Positions 1-8,608 are shown, counted from the first letter of the stretch. The stretch: DNA of 64,000 bases from Candidatus Skiveiella danica (GCA_016721925.1 JADKHE010000013.1:496001-560000); one strand, 5' to 3'. Notes: generated from the sequence alone by a model not told the origin. A program made the numbers and translations.

Positions 1-762
1 TTCATCCAGCACGGCGTAGGCTGCCAGCGGCATCGAGCAGCTACCGCCCATCGCCCGACTGACGGCCCGCTCAGCCGCCACGGCGCGCCAGGTCTCGAAA
101 TGCGCCAGGGGCGCAAGCGCCGCCGCGAGGTCGGCCCGGTCGGAGCGGATTTCGATGCCCAGTGCCCCCTGCCCGGCCGCGGGCAACATTTCTTCGGGCG
201 CAAAGATATGGCGGATGCGCGCCTCCAGACCCAGCCGCTTCAGGCCCGCCGCCGCCAGCACGATCCCTGCATACTGCCCCTCGTCCAGCTTTCGCAGCCG
301 CGTGTCCAGGTTGCCTCGCAGCGGTTCGATCCGCAGGTCGGGCCGCAAGGCCCGCAACAGAACGGTGCGCCGCAGGCTGGATGTGCCCACCACCGCGCCC
401 GGTGGCAGTTCGCCCAGCGTGGCATGGTGCGGCGAGACCCAGGCGTCGCGCGGGTCCTCGCGCTGCATCACGCAACCCAGCGCAAAGCCGTCCGGCAGTT
501 CCATCGGCACATCCTTGAGCGAGTGCACGGCGATGTCGGCGCGCCCCTCTTCCAGCGCCACCTCAAGCTCCTTGACAAAAAGACCCTTGCCACCGACCTT
601 GCTGAGCGAGCGGTCCAGGATCTGGTCGCCCAGCGTGGTCATGCCCAGCAGGGTGACGCGGTGGCCACGCGCCTGCAGCAGCGCCTTCACGTGTTCGGCC
701 TGCCACAAGGCCAGGCGGCTTTCCCGAGTGGCGATGGTGATGGGAATGGGAGAGGTACTCAA
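1..762 (-). CDS. hemC: Porphobilinogen deaminase (hydroxymethylbilane synthase), C-terminus cut by window edge
   Basis: Polymerises four porphobilinogen molecules into hydroxymethylbilane in cytoplasmic tetrapyrrole synthesis. The N-terminus reads TIATRESRLALWQAEHV, followed by LSKVGGKGLFVKELE and HSLKDVPMELP, all hallmarks of HemC. Near the window edge it reads GGSCSMPLAAYA, which contains the cysteine that holds the dipyrromethane cofactor, so only about the last 50-60 residues are missing. I place the start at a TTG (760-762) because homologues begin just before the TIATRESRLALW strand. An in-frame ATG at 805-807 would add 15 residues and has a weak AAGAG upstream. It is divergent from ppc with about 100 bp between. 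Family assignment is firm; the start is uncertain. Confidence 0.93.
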   Translation of the reverse strand, partial: MSTSPIPITIATRESRLALWQAEHVKALLQARGHRVTLLGMTTLGDQILDRSLSKVGGKGLFVKELEVALEEGRADIAVHSLKDVPMELPDGFALGCVMQREDPRDAWVSPHHATLGELPPGAVVGTSSLRRTVLLRALRPDLRIEPLRGNLDTRLRKLDEGQYAGIVLAAAGLKRLGLEARIRHIFAPEEMLPAAGQGALGIEIRSDRADLAAALAPLAHFETWRAVAAERAVSRAMGGSCSMPLAAYAVLDE

Positions 763-861
763 GGTCGTGGCCCAGTGGTGGTCGCGGGTGAACGGCGATG
801 CTAGCATGGCTCTTGCTTGCATCCAGCCGCGACCGCCCCGTTCCACCGAAGGTATCCACCC

Positions 862-3750
862 ATGAAACCAGCCGCCACCGCCAGCAGCCCCGTGCACCCG
901 GATTCCGCTGGCACGCCCCCGCGCCGGCCCGGCGCCCGTCCCCGCGAGAACGAGCGCCCGCTGGTGGACGACATCCGCCTGCTCGGGCGCATCCTGGGGG
1001 ACGTGATCCGGGAACAGGAGGGCGCCGCCGCCTTTGAATTGATCGAGCAGATCCGCAAGCTGTCAGTGGCCTTTCGCCGCGACGCCGACCATGAGGCTGA
1101 CCGCGCCCTCAAGAAGCTGCTCAAGGGCTTGTCAGGCGATCAGGCGGTGAGCGTGATCCGCGCCTTCACCTACTTCAGCCACCTGGCCAACCTGGCCGAG
1201 GACCGGCATCACATCCGACGCCGGGCCATCCACGAGCGTGCCGGCAACACGCAAGAAGGCAGCATCGAAGTTGCGCTGCAGCGCCTGCGCTGGGCCGGCA
1301 TCACGCCGCGGACCGTGGCCGCCACGCTGGCGCACAGCTTTGTCTCGCCCGTGCTCACAGCGCACCCCACAGAGGTGCAGCGCAAGAGCATCCTGGACGC
1401 CGAACGCAACATCGCCAACCTGCTGACCGAGCGCGACGAAATCCGCGCCCGCGCCGCCGCGGCGGCCATCAGCGCGGCCAAGGACGCACTCACCCCGCGC
1501 GAGCTCGCCGCCAACGAGGCGCAGCTGCGTGCCCGCGTCATGCAGCTGTGGCAGACGCGCCTGCTGCGCTTCACCAAGCTCACCGTCGCCGACGAGATCG
1601 AGAACGCCCTGAGCTACTACGAATCCACCTTCCTGCGCGAAATTCCCAAGCTTTACGCCGAACTGGAACACGAACTGTCGGGCCACCGGGTGGCCAGTTT
1701 CCTGCGCATGGGTCAGTGGATCGGTGGCGACCGCGACGGCAACCCCAACGTCACCGCCGACACGCTGGCCTATGCGCTGCGCCGCCAGGCCGATGTGGCG
1801 CTGCGGCATTACCTGACCGAGGTGCATTACCTGGGCGGCGAGTTGTCGCTGTCGGTGATGCTGATCGACGTCTCGGCCGACATGCAGGCGCTGGCCGAGC
1901 GGTCACCCGACACCAATGCCCACCGCCAGGACGAGCCCTACCGGCGCGCGCTGACCGGCATCTACGCGCGCCTAGCCGCCACATTGAAGGCACTGACCGG
2001 CGGGGACGCGGCGCGCCACGCCGTCGCACCCCAGAATCCCTACCCCAGCCCGGAAGCCTTCCTGGCCGATCTGCAGGTGATTGAAGCCTCGCTGCAGACC
2101 CACCACGGCGCAGCCCTGGCCACCCAGCGCCTGCACCCGCTGATCCGCGCGGTGGAAGTGTTCGGTTTTCACCTGGCGACAGTCGATCTGCGCCAGAGTT
2201 CCGACAAGCACGAAGCGGTCGTGGCTGAACTGCTCGCCACGGCCCGCATCGAGCCCGCCTATGCCCGTCTGGACGAAGACGCCAAGCGCAATGTGCTGAT
2301 GCGTCTGCTTGACGATGCGCGACCGTTACGTGTGATGGGTGCGACCTACGGCGACCTGACCCGCGACGAACTCGCGATCTTCGAGACGGCCAAGGTCATG
2401 CTGGAGCGCTACGGCCGACAGGCCATCCGCCACTACATCATCAGCCACACCGAGTCGGTGAGCGACCTGCTCGAGGTGCTGCTGCTGCAGAAGGAAGTGG
2501 GCCTGATGAAGGGCACGCTGGGCGAAGAACGCGGCGCCGACCAGGGTGCCATCTGCGACCTCATCGTCGTGCCGCTGTTTGAAACCATCGAAGACCTGCG
2601 CAACGCGGCGCACATCATGCGCGCCTTTTACGCACTGCCCGGCGTCGCGCGGCTGGTGCAGCGTTCGGGTGCCGAGCAGGACATCATGCTGGGCTACTCG
2701 GACAGCAACAAGGACGGCGGCATCTTCACCAGCAACTGGGAGTTGTACCGCGCCGAGATCGCACTCGTGGAACTGTTCGACGAACTGGCCGCGCGCCACC
2801 GCATCCAGCTGCGCATGTTCCACGGCCGGGGCGGCACCGTCGGGCGTGGCGGGGGCCCCAGCTACCAGGCCATTCTGGCCCAACCGCCGGGCACGGTGCG
2901 CGGGCAGATCCGCCTCACCGAGCAGGGCGAGGTGATCGGCTCCAAGTACGCCAATCCGGAAATCGGCCGGCGCAACCTGGAGACCCTCGTCGCCGCCACA
3001 CTGGAAGCCACCCTGCTGCAACCCACCAAGCCCGCGCCGCCTGCCTTCCTGGACGCGGCCATGACGCTGTCTGCGGCCAGCATGGCGGCCTACCGGGCGC
3101 TCGTCTACGAAACGCCGGGCTTCACCGACTATTTCTTCGGCGCCACGCCGATCCGCGAGATCGCCGAGCTGAACATCGGCTCGCGCCCGGCATCGCGCAA
3201 AGCATCGCAGCGCATCGAGGACCTGCGCGCGATCCCCTGGGGCTTCAGCTGGGGCCAGTGTCGGCTGACGCTGCCGGGCTGGTATGGCTTCGGCTCGGCG
3301 GTGGAAGCCTTTCTGAAGCAGCCCACACCGGCAGCGCGAAAGGAAGCGCTGGCCCTGCTGCAGAAGATGTACCGACAGTGGCCGTTTTTCCGTGCCCTGC
3401 TGTCCAACATGGACATGGTGCTGGCCAAGAGCGACCTGGCGCTGGCTTCGCGCTACAGCGAACTGGTCACCGATACGCGCCTGCGCAAGCGGGTATTTGC
3501 CGCTATCGAGGCCGAGTGGCACCGCACCGCAGAGGCCCTGGGCCAGATCACCGGTGAAAAGCACCGCCTGGCCAGCAACGCGGCGCTGGCGCGCTCCATG
3601 CGCCACCGCTTCCCCTACATCGACCCGCTGCACCATCTGCAGGTGGAGCTGGTGCGGCGCTACCGGGAAGGCAAGGCCGACGAGCGCGTGCGTCGCGGCA
3701 TCCACATTTCCATCAACGGCATCGCCGCCGGCTTGCGCAACACAGGCTGA
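862..3750 (+). CDS. ppc: Phosphoenolpyruvate carboxylase
   Basis: Anaplerotic enzyme that carboxylates phosphoenolpyruvate to oxaloacetate. At 962 residues it has the usual bacterial length. Visible motifs in order are VLTAHPTEVQRKS (catalytic His about residue 166), GGDRDGNP (about 288), LGYSDSNKDGG (about 612), FHGRGGTVGRGGGP (about 655, the mobile catalytic loop) and the C-terminal NTG carboxylate end. A longer frame begins at 817, but GAAGG lies about eight bases before the ATG at 862 and the extra 15 residues are not conserved-looking, so 862 is preferred. galU follows 31 bp downstream on the same strand. Confidence 0.97.
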   Translation: MKPAATASSPVHPDSAGTPPRRPGARPRENERPLVDDIRLLGRILGDVIREQEGAAAFELIEQIRKLSVAFRRDADHEADRALKKLLKGLSGDQAVSVIRAFTYFSHLANLAEDRHHIRRRAIHERAGNTQEGSIEVALQRLRWAGITPRTVAATLAHSFVSPVLTAHPTEVQRKSILDAERNIANLLTERDEIRARAAAAAISAAKDALTPRELAANEAQLRARVMQLWQTRLLRFTKLTVADEIENALSYYESTFLREIPKLYAELEHELSGHRVASFLRMGQWIGGDRDGNPNVTADTLAYALRRQADVALRHYLTEVHYLGGELSLSVMLIDVSADMQALAERSPDTNAHRQDEPYRRALTGIYARLAATLKALTGGDAARHAVAPQNPYPSPEAFLADLQVIEASLQTHHGAALATQRLHPLIRAVEVFGFHLATVDLRQSSDKHEAVVAELLATARIEPAYARLDEDAKRNVLMRLLDDARPLRVMGATYGDLTRDELAIFETAKVMLERYGRQAIRHYIISHTESVSDLLEVLLLQKEVGLMKGTLGEERGADQGAICDLIVVPLFETIEDLRNAAHIMRAFYALPGVARLVQRSGAEQDIMLGYSDSNKDGGIFTSNWELYRAEIALVELFDELAARHRIQLRMFHGRGGTVGRGGGPSYQAILAQPPGTVRGQIRLTEQGEVIGSKYANPEIGRRNLETLVAATLEATLLQPTKPAPPAFLDAAMTLSAASMAAYRALVYETPGFTDYFFGATPIREIAELNIGSRPASRKASQRIEDLRAIPWGFSWGQCRLTLPGWYGFGSAVEAFLKQPTPAARKEALALLQKMYRQWPFFRALLSNMDMVLAKSDLALASRYSELVTDTRLRKRVFAAIEAEWHRTAEALGQITGEKHRLASNAALARSMRHRFPYIDPLHHLQVELVRRYREGKADERVRRGIHISINGIAAGLRNTG

Positions 3751-3781
3751 GGGGTCGCGTCGCGCGGTATGCTCGGCACCC

Positions 3782-4669
<888 letters not shown>

Positions 4670-4722
4670 ATCAACGAGTCAGGCCGTGCTCCGCCCGGAC
4701 GCGCGCCGGCCTGCCTTGCGCC

Positions 4723-4950
4723 TCAGCGCCGGCGCAGCACGTGGATGAACTCGCTGCCGACCTCCTGCTGCTCGACCAGTTCGTTGCCGGTCTGCCGCGC
4801 AAAGGCCTTGAAATCGCGCATCGAACCGCCATCGGTCGCTACGATTTTCAGCAGCTGGCCGCTTTCCATTTCGGACAATGCCTTCTTGGCCTTCAGAATG
4901 GGCAGCGGGCAGTTCAGGCCTCGGGTGTCGATTTCCTTGTCGATGTTCAT
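4723..4950 (-). CDS. tusA: TusA-family sulfurtransferase
   Basis: Small cytoplasmic sulfur-carrier protein of 75 residues. The conserved CPLP motif (Cys about residue 14, within DTRGLNCPLPILKAKKAL) carries the persulfide. GQLLKIVATDGGSMRDFKAF is the typical beta-alpha-beta core. In relatives it hands sulfur to thiouridine formation or other acceptors; the partner cannot be told from the sequence. The gene stands alone between galU and the NUDIX gene, and AGGAG lies eight bases before the ATG. Confidence 0.9.
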   Translation of the reverse strand: MNIDKEIDTRGLNCPLPILKAKKALSEMESGQLLKIVATDGGSMRDFKAFARQTGNELVEQQEVGSEFIHVLRRR

Positions 4951-4982
4951 GGGGTCTCCTGTGTGGCGCGCATTCTAGACAT

Positions 4983-5510
4983 TCAGGCCTTGAACGGATC
5001 GATGAAGCGCGGCTCATGGCCGCGCGCGCGAAGCCAGTCGGCCAGCGCATAGCCGGTGCCGGCGGGCCAGCACCGCACCGCGTCCGGCGCGTAGAGCCGG
5101 TACTCCGCCAATTCCGGCGACAGCCGCACTTCACCGGTGGCGACCGCGTGGTAGGCGATGATGACCTGGTTCATGCGCTGGAAGTCGTAGACGCCGATCA
5201 GGTTGAGCGCGTTCGTCGTGAGATGGGTTTCCTCATGAATCTCCCGCGTGATGCCCTCTTGTGGCGTCTCGCCCGCCTCCATGAAGCCCGTGATCAGCGC
5301 AAACATGCGTCCCGGCCAGGCGGCATTGCGTGCCAGCAGGATCTGTCCGTCGTATTCGATCACCGCCGCCAGCACGGGCGTCGGATTGTTCCAGTGCGTG
5401 AAATCGCAGGCCGGGCAACGCAGCCGGGCTTTCTCGCCGCCGTCCTCCATCTGCGCCACCACCGACAAGGGCGTGGCGCAGCGCGGGCAGAAGCGGTACT
5501 CGTGCGTCAT
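4983..5510 (-). CDS. NUDIX hydrolase with N-terminal zinc ribbon (NudC-like, short)
   Basis: Hydrolase of nucleoside diphosphate-linked compounds. The 175-residue protein starts with a zinc ribbon (FCPRCATPL and LRCPACDFTHWNNPTP), as in NADH pyrophosphatase NudC. A complete Nudix box follows: GFMEAGETPQEGITREIHEE (about residues 73-92), containing the G-x5-E-x7-REhxEE pattern. It is much shorter than E. coli NudC (257 residues) and lacks that protein's N-terminal domain and the SQPWPFP motif that marks NADH/NAD-cap substrates, so the substrate is open. It stands 32 bp upstream of tusA on the same strand and could share its transcript. Confidence 0.9.
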   Translation of the reverse strand: MTHEYRFCPRCATPLSVVAQMEDGGEKARLRCPACDFTHWNNPTPVLAAVIEYDGQILLARNAAWPGRMFALITGFMEAGETPQEGITREIHEETHLTTNALNLIGVYDFQRMNQVIIAYHAVATGEVRLSPELAEYRLYAPDAVRCWPAGTGYALADWLRARGHEPRFIDPFKA

Positions 5511-5535
5511 GAAAGCAGCCAGATACTACTGATGT

Positions 5536-5590
5536 GATAGCAGCCAGTGACCCATTGGCGCTGGGAAGGCATGGTTTTTTCTCATATTTT
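5536..5590 (+). repeat. Dispersed AGCGCTGGGAA-type intergenic repeat, copy 1
   Basis: Between the NUDIX and cysM genes. It reads GATAGC, a short spacer, TGACCCATTGGCGCTGGGAA, then a T-rich tract (TTTTTTCTCATATTTT). The same ordered blocks occur at six other places in this window. It covers most of the gap between the two genes. Confidence 0.6.
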
Positions 5591-5597
5591 CCGGGTT

Positions 5598-6500
5598 TCA
5601 GGCCGGAAACACGCCGGTGGACAGGTAGCGGTCGCCCCGGTCGCAGACGACAAACGCAATGGTGGCGTTCTCGACCTGCGCGGCGATGGACTGCGCGACC
5701 CAGCAGGCCCCTGCGGCCGAAATGCCGGCAAAGATGCCTTCCTCGCGCGCCAGGCGCCGGCACATGTCCTCGGCATCCTCCTGGCTCACAAGCACCAGTT
5801 CGTCCACGGCGCTCGGGTCGTAGATCTTGGGCAGGTATTCCTGCGGCCACTTGCGGATGCCGGGGATGCGCGAGCCCTCGCTGGGCTGCGCGCCAATGAC
5901 GCGGATCGCCGGGTTCTTCTCCTTCAGGAATCGCGAAACTCCCGTGATGGTGCCCGTGGTGCCCATGGCAGAGACGAAGTGCGTGATGCGCCCGCCGGTC
6001 TGCTCCCACAATTCAGGGCCGGTGGTCTCGTAGTGGATGCGCGGGTTGTCGGCGTTGGCGAACTGGTCCAGTACCCGGCCCTTGCCCGTCTTCTGCATGG
6101 TCTCGGCCAGATCACGCGCGAGCTCCATGCCCCCGCTTTTGGGAGTCAGGATCAATTCGGCACCAAAGGCCTTCATCGTCTGCGCCCGTTCGATCGACAA
6201 ATCCTCCGGCATGATCAGCACCATGCGGTAGCCCTTGATGGCGGCCGCCATCGCCAGCGCAATGCCGGTGTTGCCGGAGGTCGCTTCAATCAGGGTGTCG
6301 CCCGGCTGGATTTCGCCGCGCTCCTCGGCGCGCCGGATCATCGACAGCGCCGGCCGATCTTTAACCGAGCCCGCAGGGTTGTTGCCTTCCAGTTTGCCCA
6401 GGACCACGTTGCCACGCGCCAGGTTCGTCGCCGCGCCAATACGTTGCAGCGCCACCAGGGGCGTCCTGCCAATCGCATCCTCGATCGTCGGATAGTTCAT
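5598..6500 (-). CDS. cysM: Cysteine synthase B (O-acetylserine sulfhydrylase)
   Basis: PLP enzyme that makes cysteine from O-acetylserine and sulfide or thiosulfate. It begins MNYPTIEDAIGRTPLVALQR. The lysine that binds PLP lies in NPAGSVKDRPAL (about residue 45), the phosphate loop is TSGNTGIALA, and the C-terminal half has the MGTTGTITGVSRFLKEK motif. At 300 residues it fits CysM. An upstream in-frame GTG at 6507-6509 has no better ribosome site, so I start at ATG 6500. It runs divergently from the tRNA-Leu gene 39 bp away. Confidence 0.93.
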   Translation of the reverse strand: MNYPTIEDAIGRTPLVALQRIGAATNLARGNVVLGKLEGNNPAGSVKDRPALSMIRRAEERGEIQPGDTLIEATSGNTGIALAMAAAIKGYRMVLIMPEDLSIERAQTMKAFGAELILTPKSGGMELARDLAETMQKTGKGRVLDQFANADNPRIHYETTGPELWEQTGGRITHFVSAMGTTGTITGVSRFLKEKNPAIRVIGAQPSEGSRIPGIRKWPQEYLPKIYDPSAVDELVLVSQEDAEDMCRRLAREEGIFAGISAAGACWVAQSIAAQVENATIAFVVCDRGDRYLSTGVFPA

Positions 6501-6539
6501 CCTTCGCACTGTGCCATAATTTCGCTCGACCTTCCCGAG

Positions 6540-6578
6540 GCCCGGGTGGTGAAATTGGTAGACGCGCCGGACTCAAAA
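6540..6578 (+). tRNA. 5' half of the host tRNA-Leu(CAA), interrupted in the anticodon loop
   Basis: The segment starts GCCCGGGTGGTGAAATTGGT and runs through the D arm and the 5' side of the anticodon stem (CCGGA), ending with the anticodon loop CTCAAAA. What follows (GACACTGCGCC) is not tRNA. The matching 3' half is at 19800-19852. Joined at CTCAAAA the two give an 85-nt tRNA-Leu: acceptor GCCCGGG pairs with CCCGGGC, anticodon stem CCGGA with TCCGG, variable arm TCC-GAAA-GGA, encoded CCA. The insertion of the island thus inactivated this gene. An AT-rich CATAAT about 20 bases upstream may be its old -10 box. Confidence 0.93.
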
Positions 6579-6656
6579 GACACTGCGCCTACTTTTTTGT
6601 AGCACCAAACTGTTTAATTTACAGGGGTTTTAAAGGGAAGACTGCAGAGATTTTCG

Positions 6657-6674
6657 TGCAAAGATTTGCAAAGA
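6657..6674 (+). repeat. Left arm-type direct repeats (TGCAAAGA x2)
   Basis: TGCAAAGA occurs at 6657-6664 and 6667-6674, ten bases start to start, 79 bases inside the left core. The same octamer pair is found near the right end (19726-19744). Tandem arm sites of this kind are bound by the N-terminal domain of tyrosine integrases; the assignment is inference from position and repetition. Confidence 0.65.
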
Positions 6675-6714
6675 ATTGGCAGGATTGCGAGTCTTTTGCA
6701 TTCGTGATCTAACT

Positions 6715-6720
6715 TATACT
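6715..6720 (+). promoter_or_regulatory. Probable -10 box of the island tRNA-Leu gene
   Basis: TATACT ends 15 bases before the first base of the island tRNA. No convincing -35 hexamer sits at 16-18 bases upstream. If it works, the replacement tRNA is driven by an island promoter rather than the disrupted host gene's promoter. Confidence 0.4.
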
Positions 6721-6735
6721 TGCATTTGTAGACTT

Positions 6736-6820
6736 GCCTCGGTGGCGTAATTGGTAGCCGCGATGGACTCAAAATCCATTTTCGAGAGAAGTGCCGGTTC
6801 GAGTCCGGCCCGAGGCACCA
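6736..6820 (+). tRNA. tRNA-Leu(CAA), complete, carried by the island
   Basis: An 85-nt leucine tRNA. Acceptor GCCTCGG pairs with CCGAGGC, the anticodon stem ATGGA pairs with TCCAT around the loop CTCAAAA (anticodon CAA, decoding UUG), the variable arm is TTC-GAGA-GAA, the T stem GCCGG pairs with CCGGC around TTCGAGT, and CCA is encoded. It has the same isoacceptor identity as the host gene cut by the insertion but differs in every stem, so it is not a copy of the host gene. It lies 157 bases inside the left end and probably supplies the function the insertion destroyed. Confidence 0.93.
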
Positions 6821-6953
6821 TCACTACAGTTGTGGACTGGCATTTGCAGCCATCTTCGTCCTCCGTCCAACTGCGTTCAGTTAATTGATCGCACTGCGCG
6901 GACGACATGCACATCCTTTAGTCCACGTCGTCCTCTCTCTCGGCACATAGCTC

Positions 6954-7163
6954 CTACGAGTAAGGCTTGATGCGCGACACGGCAGCGGTCTTGCGTAACT
7001 GCGCTAGCTTCTCCCGCGACTGCTTCATCTTCAACTGTTCTGCATTCGTGTCAGCTTGCGTCTTCAATTGCCTGGCCCTGTCACGCGCCGCCTTTGCATT
7101 CGCCTGCAGTCCCTTCACGCGTCGCTCAGCAGCAACACTTTCCTGTATCTCTTCCAATGTCAT
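6954..7163 (-). CDS. Small hypothetical protein, probable coiled coil
   Basis: A 69-residue product beginning MTLEEIQESVAAERR. It is rich in Ala, Lys, Arg and Gln and reads like one long helix (KGLQANAKAARDRARQLK, then KMKQSREKLAQLRK). No domain is recognised. I chose the ATG at 7163 because the helix-forming stretch begins there; the frame stays open further upstream. This ATG sits directly after a GC-rich hairpin (7166-7198), so translation or transcription into it may be controlled. It is the last gene of a minus-strand run of small genes starting at 8047. Confidence 0.5.
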   Translation of the reverse strand: MTLEEIQESVAAERRVKGLQANAKAARDRARQLKTQADTNAEQLKMKQSREKLAQLRKTAAVSRIKPYS

Positions 7164-7165
7164 AA

Positions 7166-7198
7166 AAGCCCCGTTAAACATGTATTTACCGGGGGCTT
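7166..7198 (-). terminator. Hairpin with short U-run between small island genes
   Basis: Read on the minus strand, AAGCCCC and GGGGCTT pair across about 19 bases and are followed by TT and then an ATG. It resembles a weak intrinsic terminator, but its 3' arm is also the only purine-rich sequence in front of the 7163 ATG. It could attenuate the downstream gene instead of ending the transcript. Confidence 0.4.
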
Positions 7199-7215
7199 GG
7201 GGGCTCCAGATGCTA

Positions 7216-7377
7216 CTAAGGCATCCGCACAGGTAGGCTGAGGACTCTGTCATGACCGTACATCGTGGCAAGCATGAGCATGGCGTCAGTGGGATTTCGC
7301 GCGGAAATCAAGGCCTGTACGACTTTGCTTGTGCCGTCTGGAACCGACACGCGTATATTGACGAGATAGGGGTGCAC
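7216..7377 (-). CDS. Small hypothetical protein (53 aa)
   Basis: The product begins (GTG)HPYLVNIRVSVPDGTSKVV and ends VLSLPVRMP. It starts at GTG with an ideal AAGGAG six bases upstream, which is the main evidence that it is real. The beta-like N-terminal half followed by an Ala/Met-rich helix (SARNPTDAMLMLATMYG) resembles its upstream neighbour at 7427-7591 in layout, so the two may be distant copies of one small fold. No function recognised. Confidence 0.6.
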   Translation of the reverse strand: MHPYLVNIRVSVPDGTSKVVQALISARNPTDAMLMLATMYGHDRVLSLPVRMP

Positions 7378-7426
7378 TGCTTACTCCTTGTTCATTTGTG
7401 AAATGCAAAATTGATGCGGGCGAAGT

Positions 7427-7591
7427 TCATGCCACTTGTACCGCAGTGCCAAGCACGTTGCCGCGCCCGTACTGCGCCTCAAGCATCAGCTTCGCTGCAA
7501 TCGGTTTTTGTGCAGTGACCTGCGCCCAGACATACATGTAGCCAATCCCTCCAGACTTCGTGACACGCACGGTCGCCTTGTAGGTTCTCAT
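7427..7591 (-). CDS. Small hypothetical protein (54 aa)
   Basis: The product begins MRTYKATVRVTKSGGIGYMY and ends GNVLGTAVQVA. A beta hairpin (TYKATVRV ... YMYVWAQV) is followed by an Ala-rich helix (QKPIAAKLMLEAQYG). The ribosome site is weak (GGTGACAGC before ATG). It lies 11 bases downstream of the frameshifted DUF6641-like gene and 49 bases upstream of the 53-aa gene, so the set looks like one transcription unit. Function unknown. Confidence 0.55.
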   Translation of the reverse strand: MRTYKATVRVTKSGGIGYMYVWAQVTAQKPIAAKLMLEAQYGRGNVLGTAVQVA

Positions 7592-7602
7592 GCTGTCACC
7601 GC

Positions 7603-7719
7603 TTACTTCTTCTTGGCAAAGCCTGCGCGCAGTGCGCCGCTGGCCTGCTCAATTTGTGCATCGAGTTCACCCGTCTGCACAGCAGCCTTGATGAGTTCAA
7701 GTGTTTGCCAGCAAGTCAT
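7603..7719 (-). pseudogene. C-terminal piece of the upstream DUF6641-like gene, out of frame
   Basis: Reads ...LELIKAAVQTGELDAQIEQA and ends RAGFAKKK. The reading frame overlaps the end of 7697-8047 by 23 bases, and the sense of the sequence runs straight on from its last residues (DDLLANT). I therefore read it as the displaced C-terminus of one protein of about 150 residues. It could also be translated separately from an ATG at 7719, giving 38 residues. Confidence 0.55.
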
Positions 7720-8047
7720 CCATGCCAGTCACCTCGACAGCGTTCTTGCCCTTTGCAATCTCAATCGTCTTCGCGCCATAGCGCAGGGTAAGCATGATCT
7801 TGTCACCTGCCGCAGCAATCCACCACGGTTTTACGCGCTTGGCAAGCTGCACCTGCTTGCGCTCTCCGGTCTGTTCATCAGTGACAGTTTTTAGCCGTTT
7901 TCCTGCGTAAATCTCGCCAGCGTTAGCGGCTTTTACATACGCGATCTGCTCATCCAGTTTCCCAGTCAGCTTGTTGCGACGCAGAACCATCGGAGATTTC
8001 TGACCGGCGACAACGCTTACAAGCTTAAGTTTAGCAAGTGCACTCAT
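7697..8047 (-). CDS. DUF6641-like hypothetical protein (C-terminus frameshifted)
   Basis: 116 residues beginning MSALAKLKLVSVVAGQKSP, then RRNKLTGKLDEQI and a conserved-looking RVKPWWIAAAGDK ... LRYGAKTIEIAKGKNAVEV. From memory this matches the DUF6641 group found next to plasmid and phage genes; the name is not certain. AAGGA lies seven bases before the ATG. Homologous sense continues in the +1 frame past the stop (see 7603-7719), so a base is missing or extra near 7700, or the ribosome shifts at ACT-TGA. It is the first gene of the minus-strand cluster of small genes and diverges from 8252. Confidence 0.6.
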   Translation of the reverse strand: MSALAKLKLVSVVAGQKSPMVLRRNKLTGKLDEQIAYVKAANAGEIYAGKRLKTVTDEQTGERKQVQLAKRVKPWWIAAAGDKIMLTLRYGAKTIEIAKGKNAVEVTGMDDLLANT

Positions 8048-8152
8048 TTCATTTCCTTTAAGTTAGTTGGAAATGCAAGTATGTTTTCATCGAGACATAA
8101 GGTCGACCGGAATTTGCCATCCTTTTTGAATTCACGTCAATGTTTTAATGAT

Positions 8153-8170
8153 CGTGGGAATACTCCCACG
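8153..8170. promoter_or_regulatory. Perfect palindrome in the divergent intergenic region
   Basis: CGTGGGA-ATAC-TCCCACG: two 7-base arms around a 4-base loop, in the 204-bp gap between the divergent genes starting at 8047 and 8252. No T-run follows, so it is not a simple terminator. It could be an operator for an island regulator or a structured DNA site. Confidence 0.4.
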
Positions 8171-8251
8171 GTGCGCCGTGCATCACAGCATTTAGCGGTC
8201 GCTGGATCGCTTGATCATTCGTAAAGTAACGCAATCAAACAAGGAGCATTG

Positions 8252-8522
8252 ATGGCGTTATTTGAATTGGGAACCGTGGTTGCAACACCGAGGGGCTTTG
8301 CAGTGTTGCGCGCAACATCAGATCAACCCGAGCACGCTCATTGCACGTCATGCAAACGGGGATTGGGGAGAACTATGTACAAGTGACATCCAAGCCAACG
8401 TGGATGCCATTGCTTTTGATGGCCGCGTTCTCAGCAGCTACATGATAGAGGGCAAAAAGCTTTACGTAATTACAGAGTGGGACCGCAGTGTCACGACGCT
8501 TCTGCTCGCAAACGAGTACTGA
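8252..8522 (+). pseudogene. Plasmid-type conserved hypothetical protein, N-terminal frameshift
   Basis: The ATG at 8252 has AAGGAG five bases upstream and reads MALFELGTVVATP, the start I remember for a common plasmid/ICE protein of about 90 residues of unknown function. After about 20 codons that frame loses sense. The family's remaining sequence (NPSTLIARHANGDWGELC, then VLSSYMIEGKKLYVITEWDR and TTLLLANEY) continues in the next frame to a stop at 8522. One indel near 8310-8320 explains this. A short version from the TTG at 8262 would lack the true N-terminus. A terminator follows at 8574. Confidence 0.7.
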
Positions 8523-8573
8523 CGAAGAAAGAAAAAGCGGCGCTTCAAGACAGTCAAATTCAGGGCAAGCAAC

Positions 8574-8608
8574 AAAAAAGCCCCCCAACAGCAGCTGCGG
8601 GGCTTTTT
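8574..8608. terminator. Bidirectional intrinsic terminator
   Basis: AAAAAAGCCCC and GGGGCTTTTT form a stem with A-run on one side and T-run on the other. It separates the plus-strand gene ending at 8522 from the minus-strand gene ending at 8612, so it can serve both. Confidence 0.75.
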
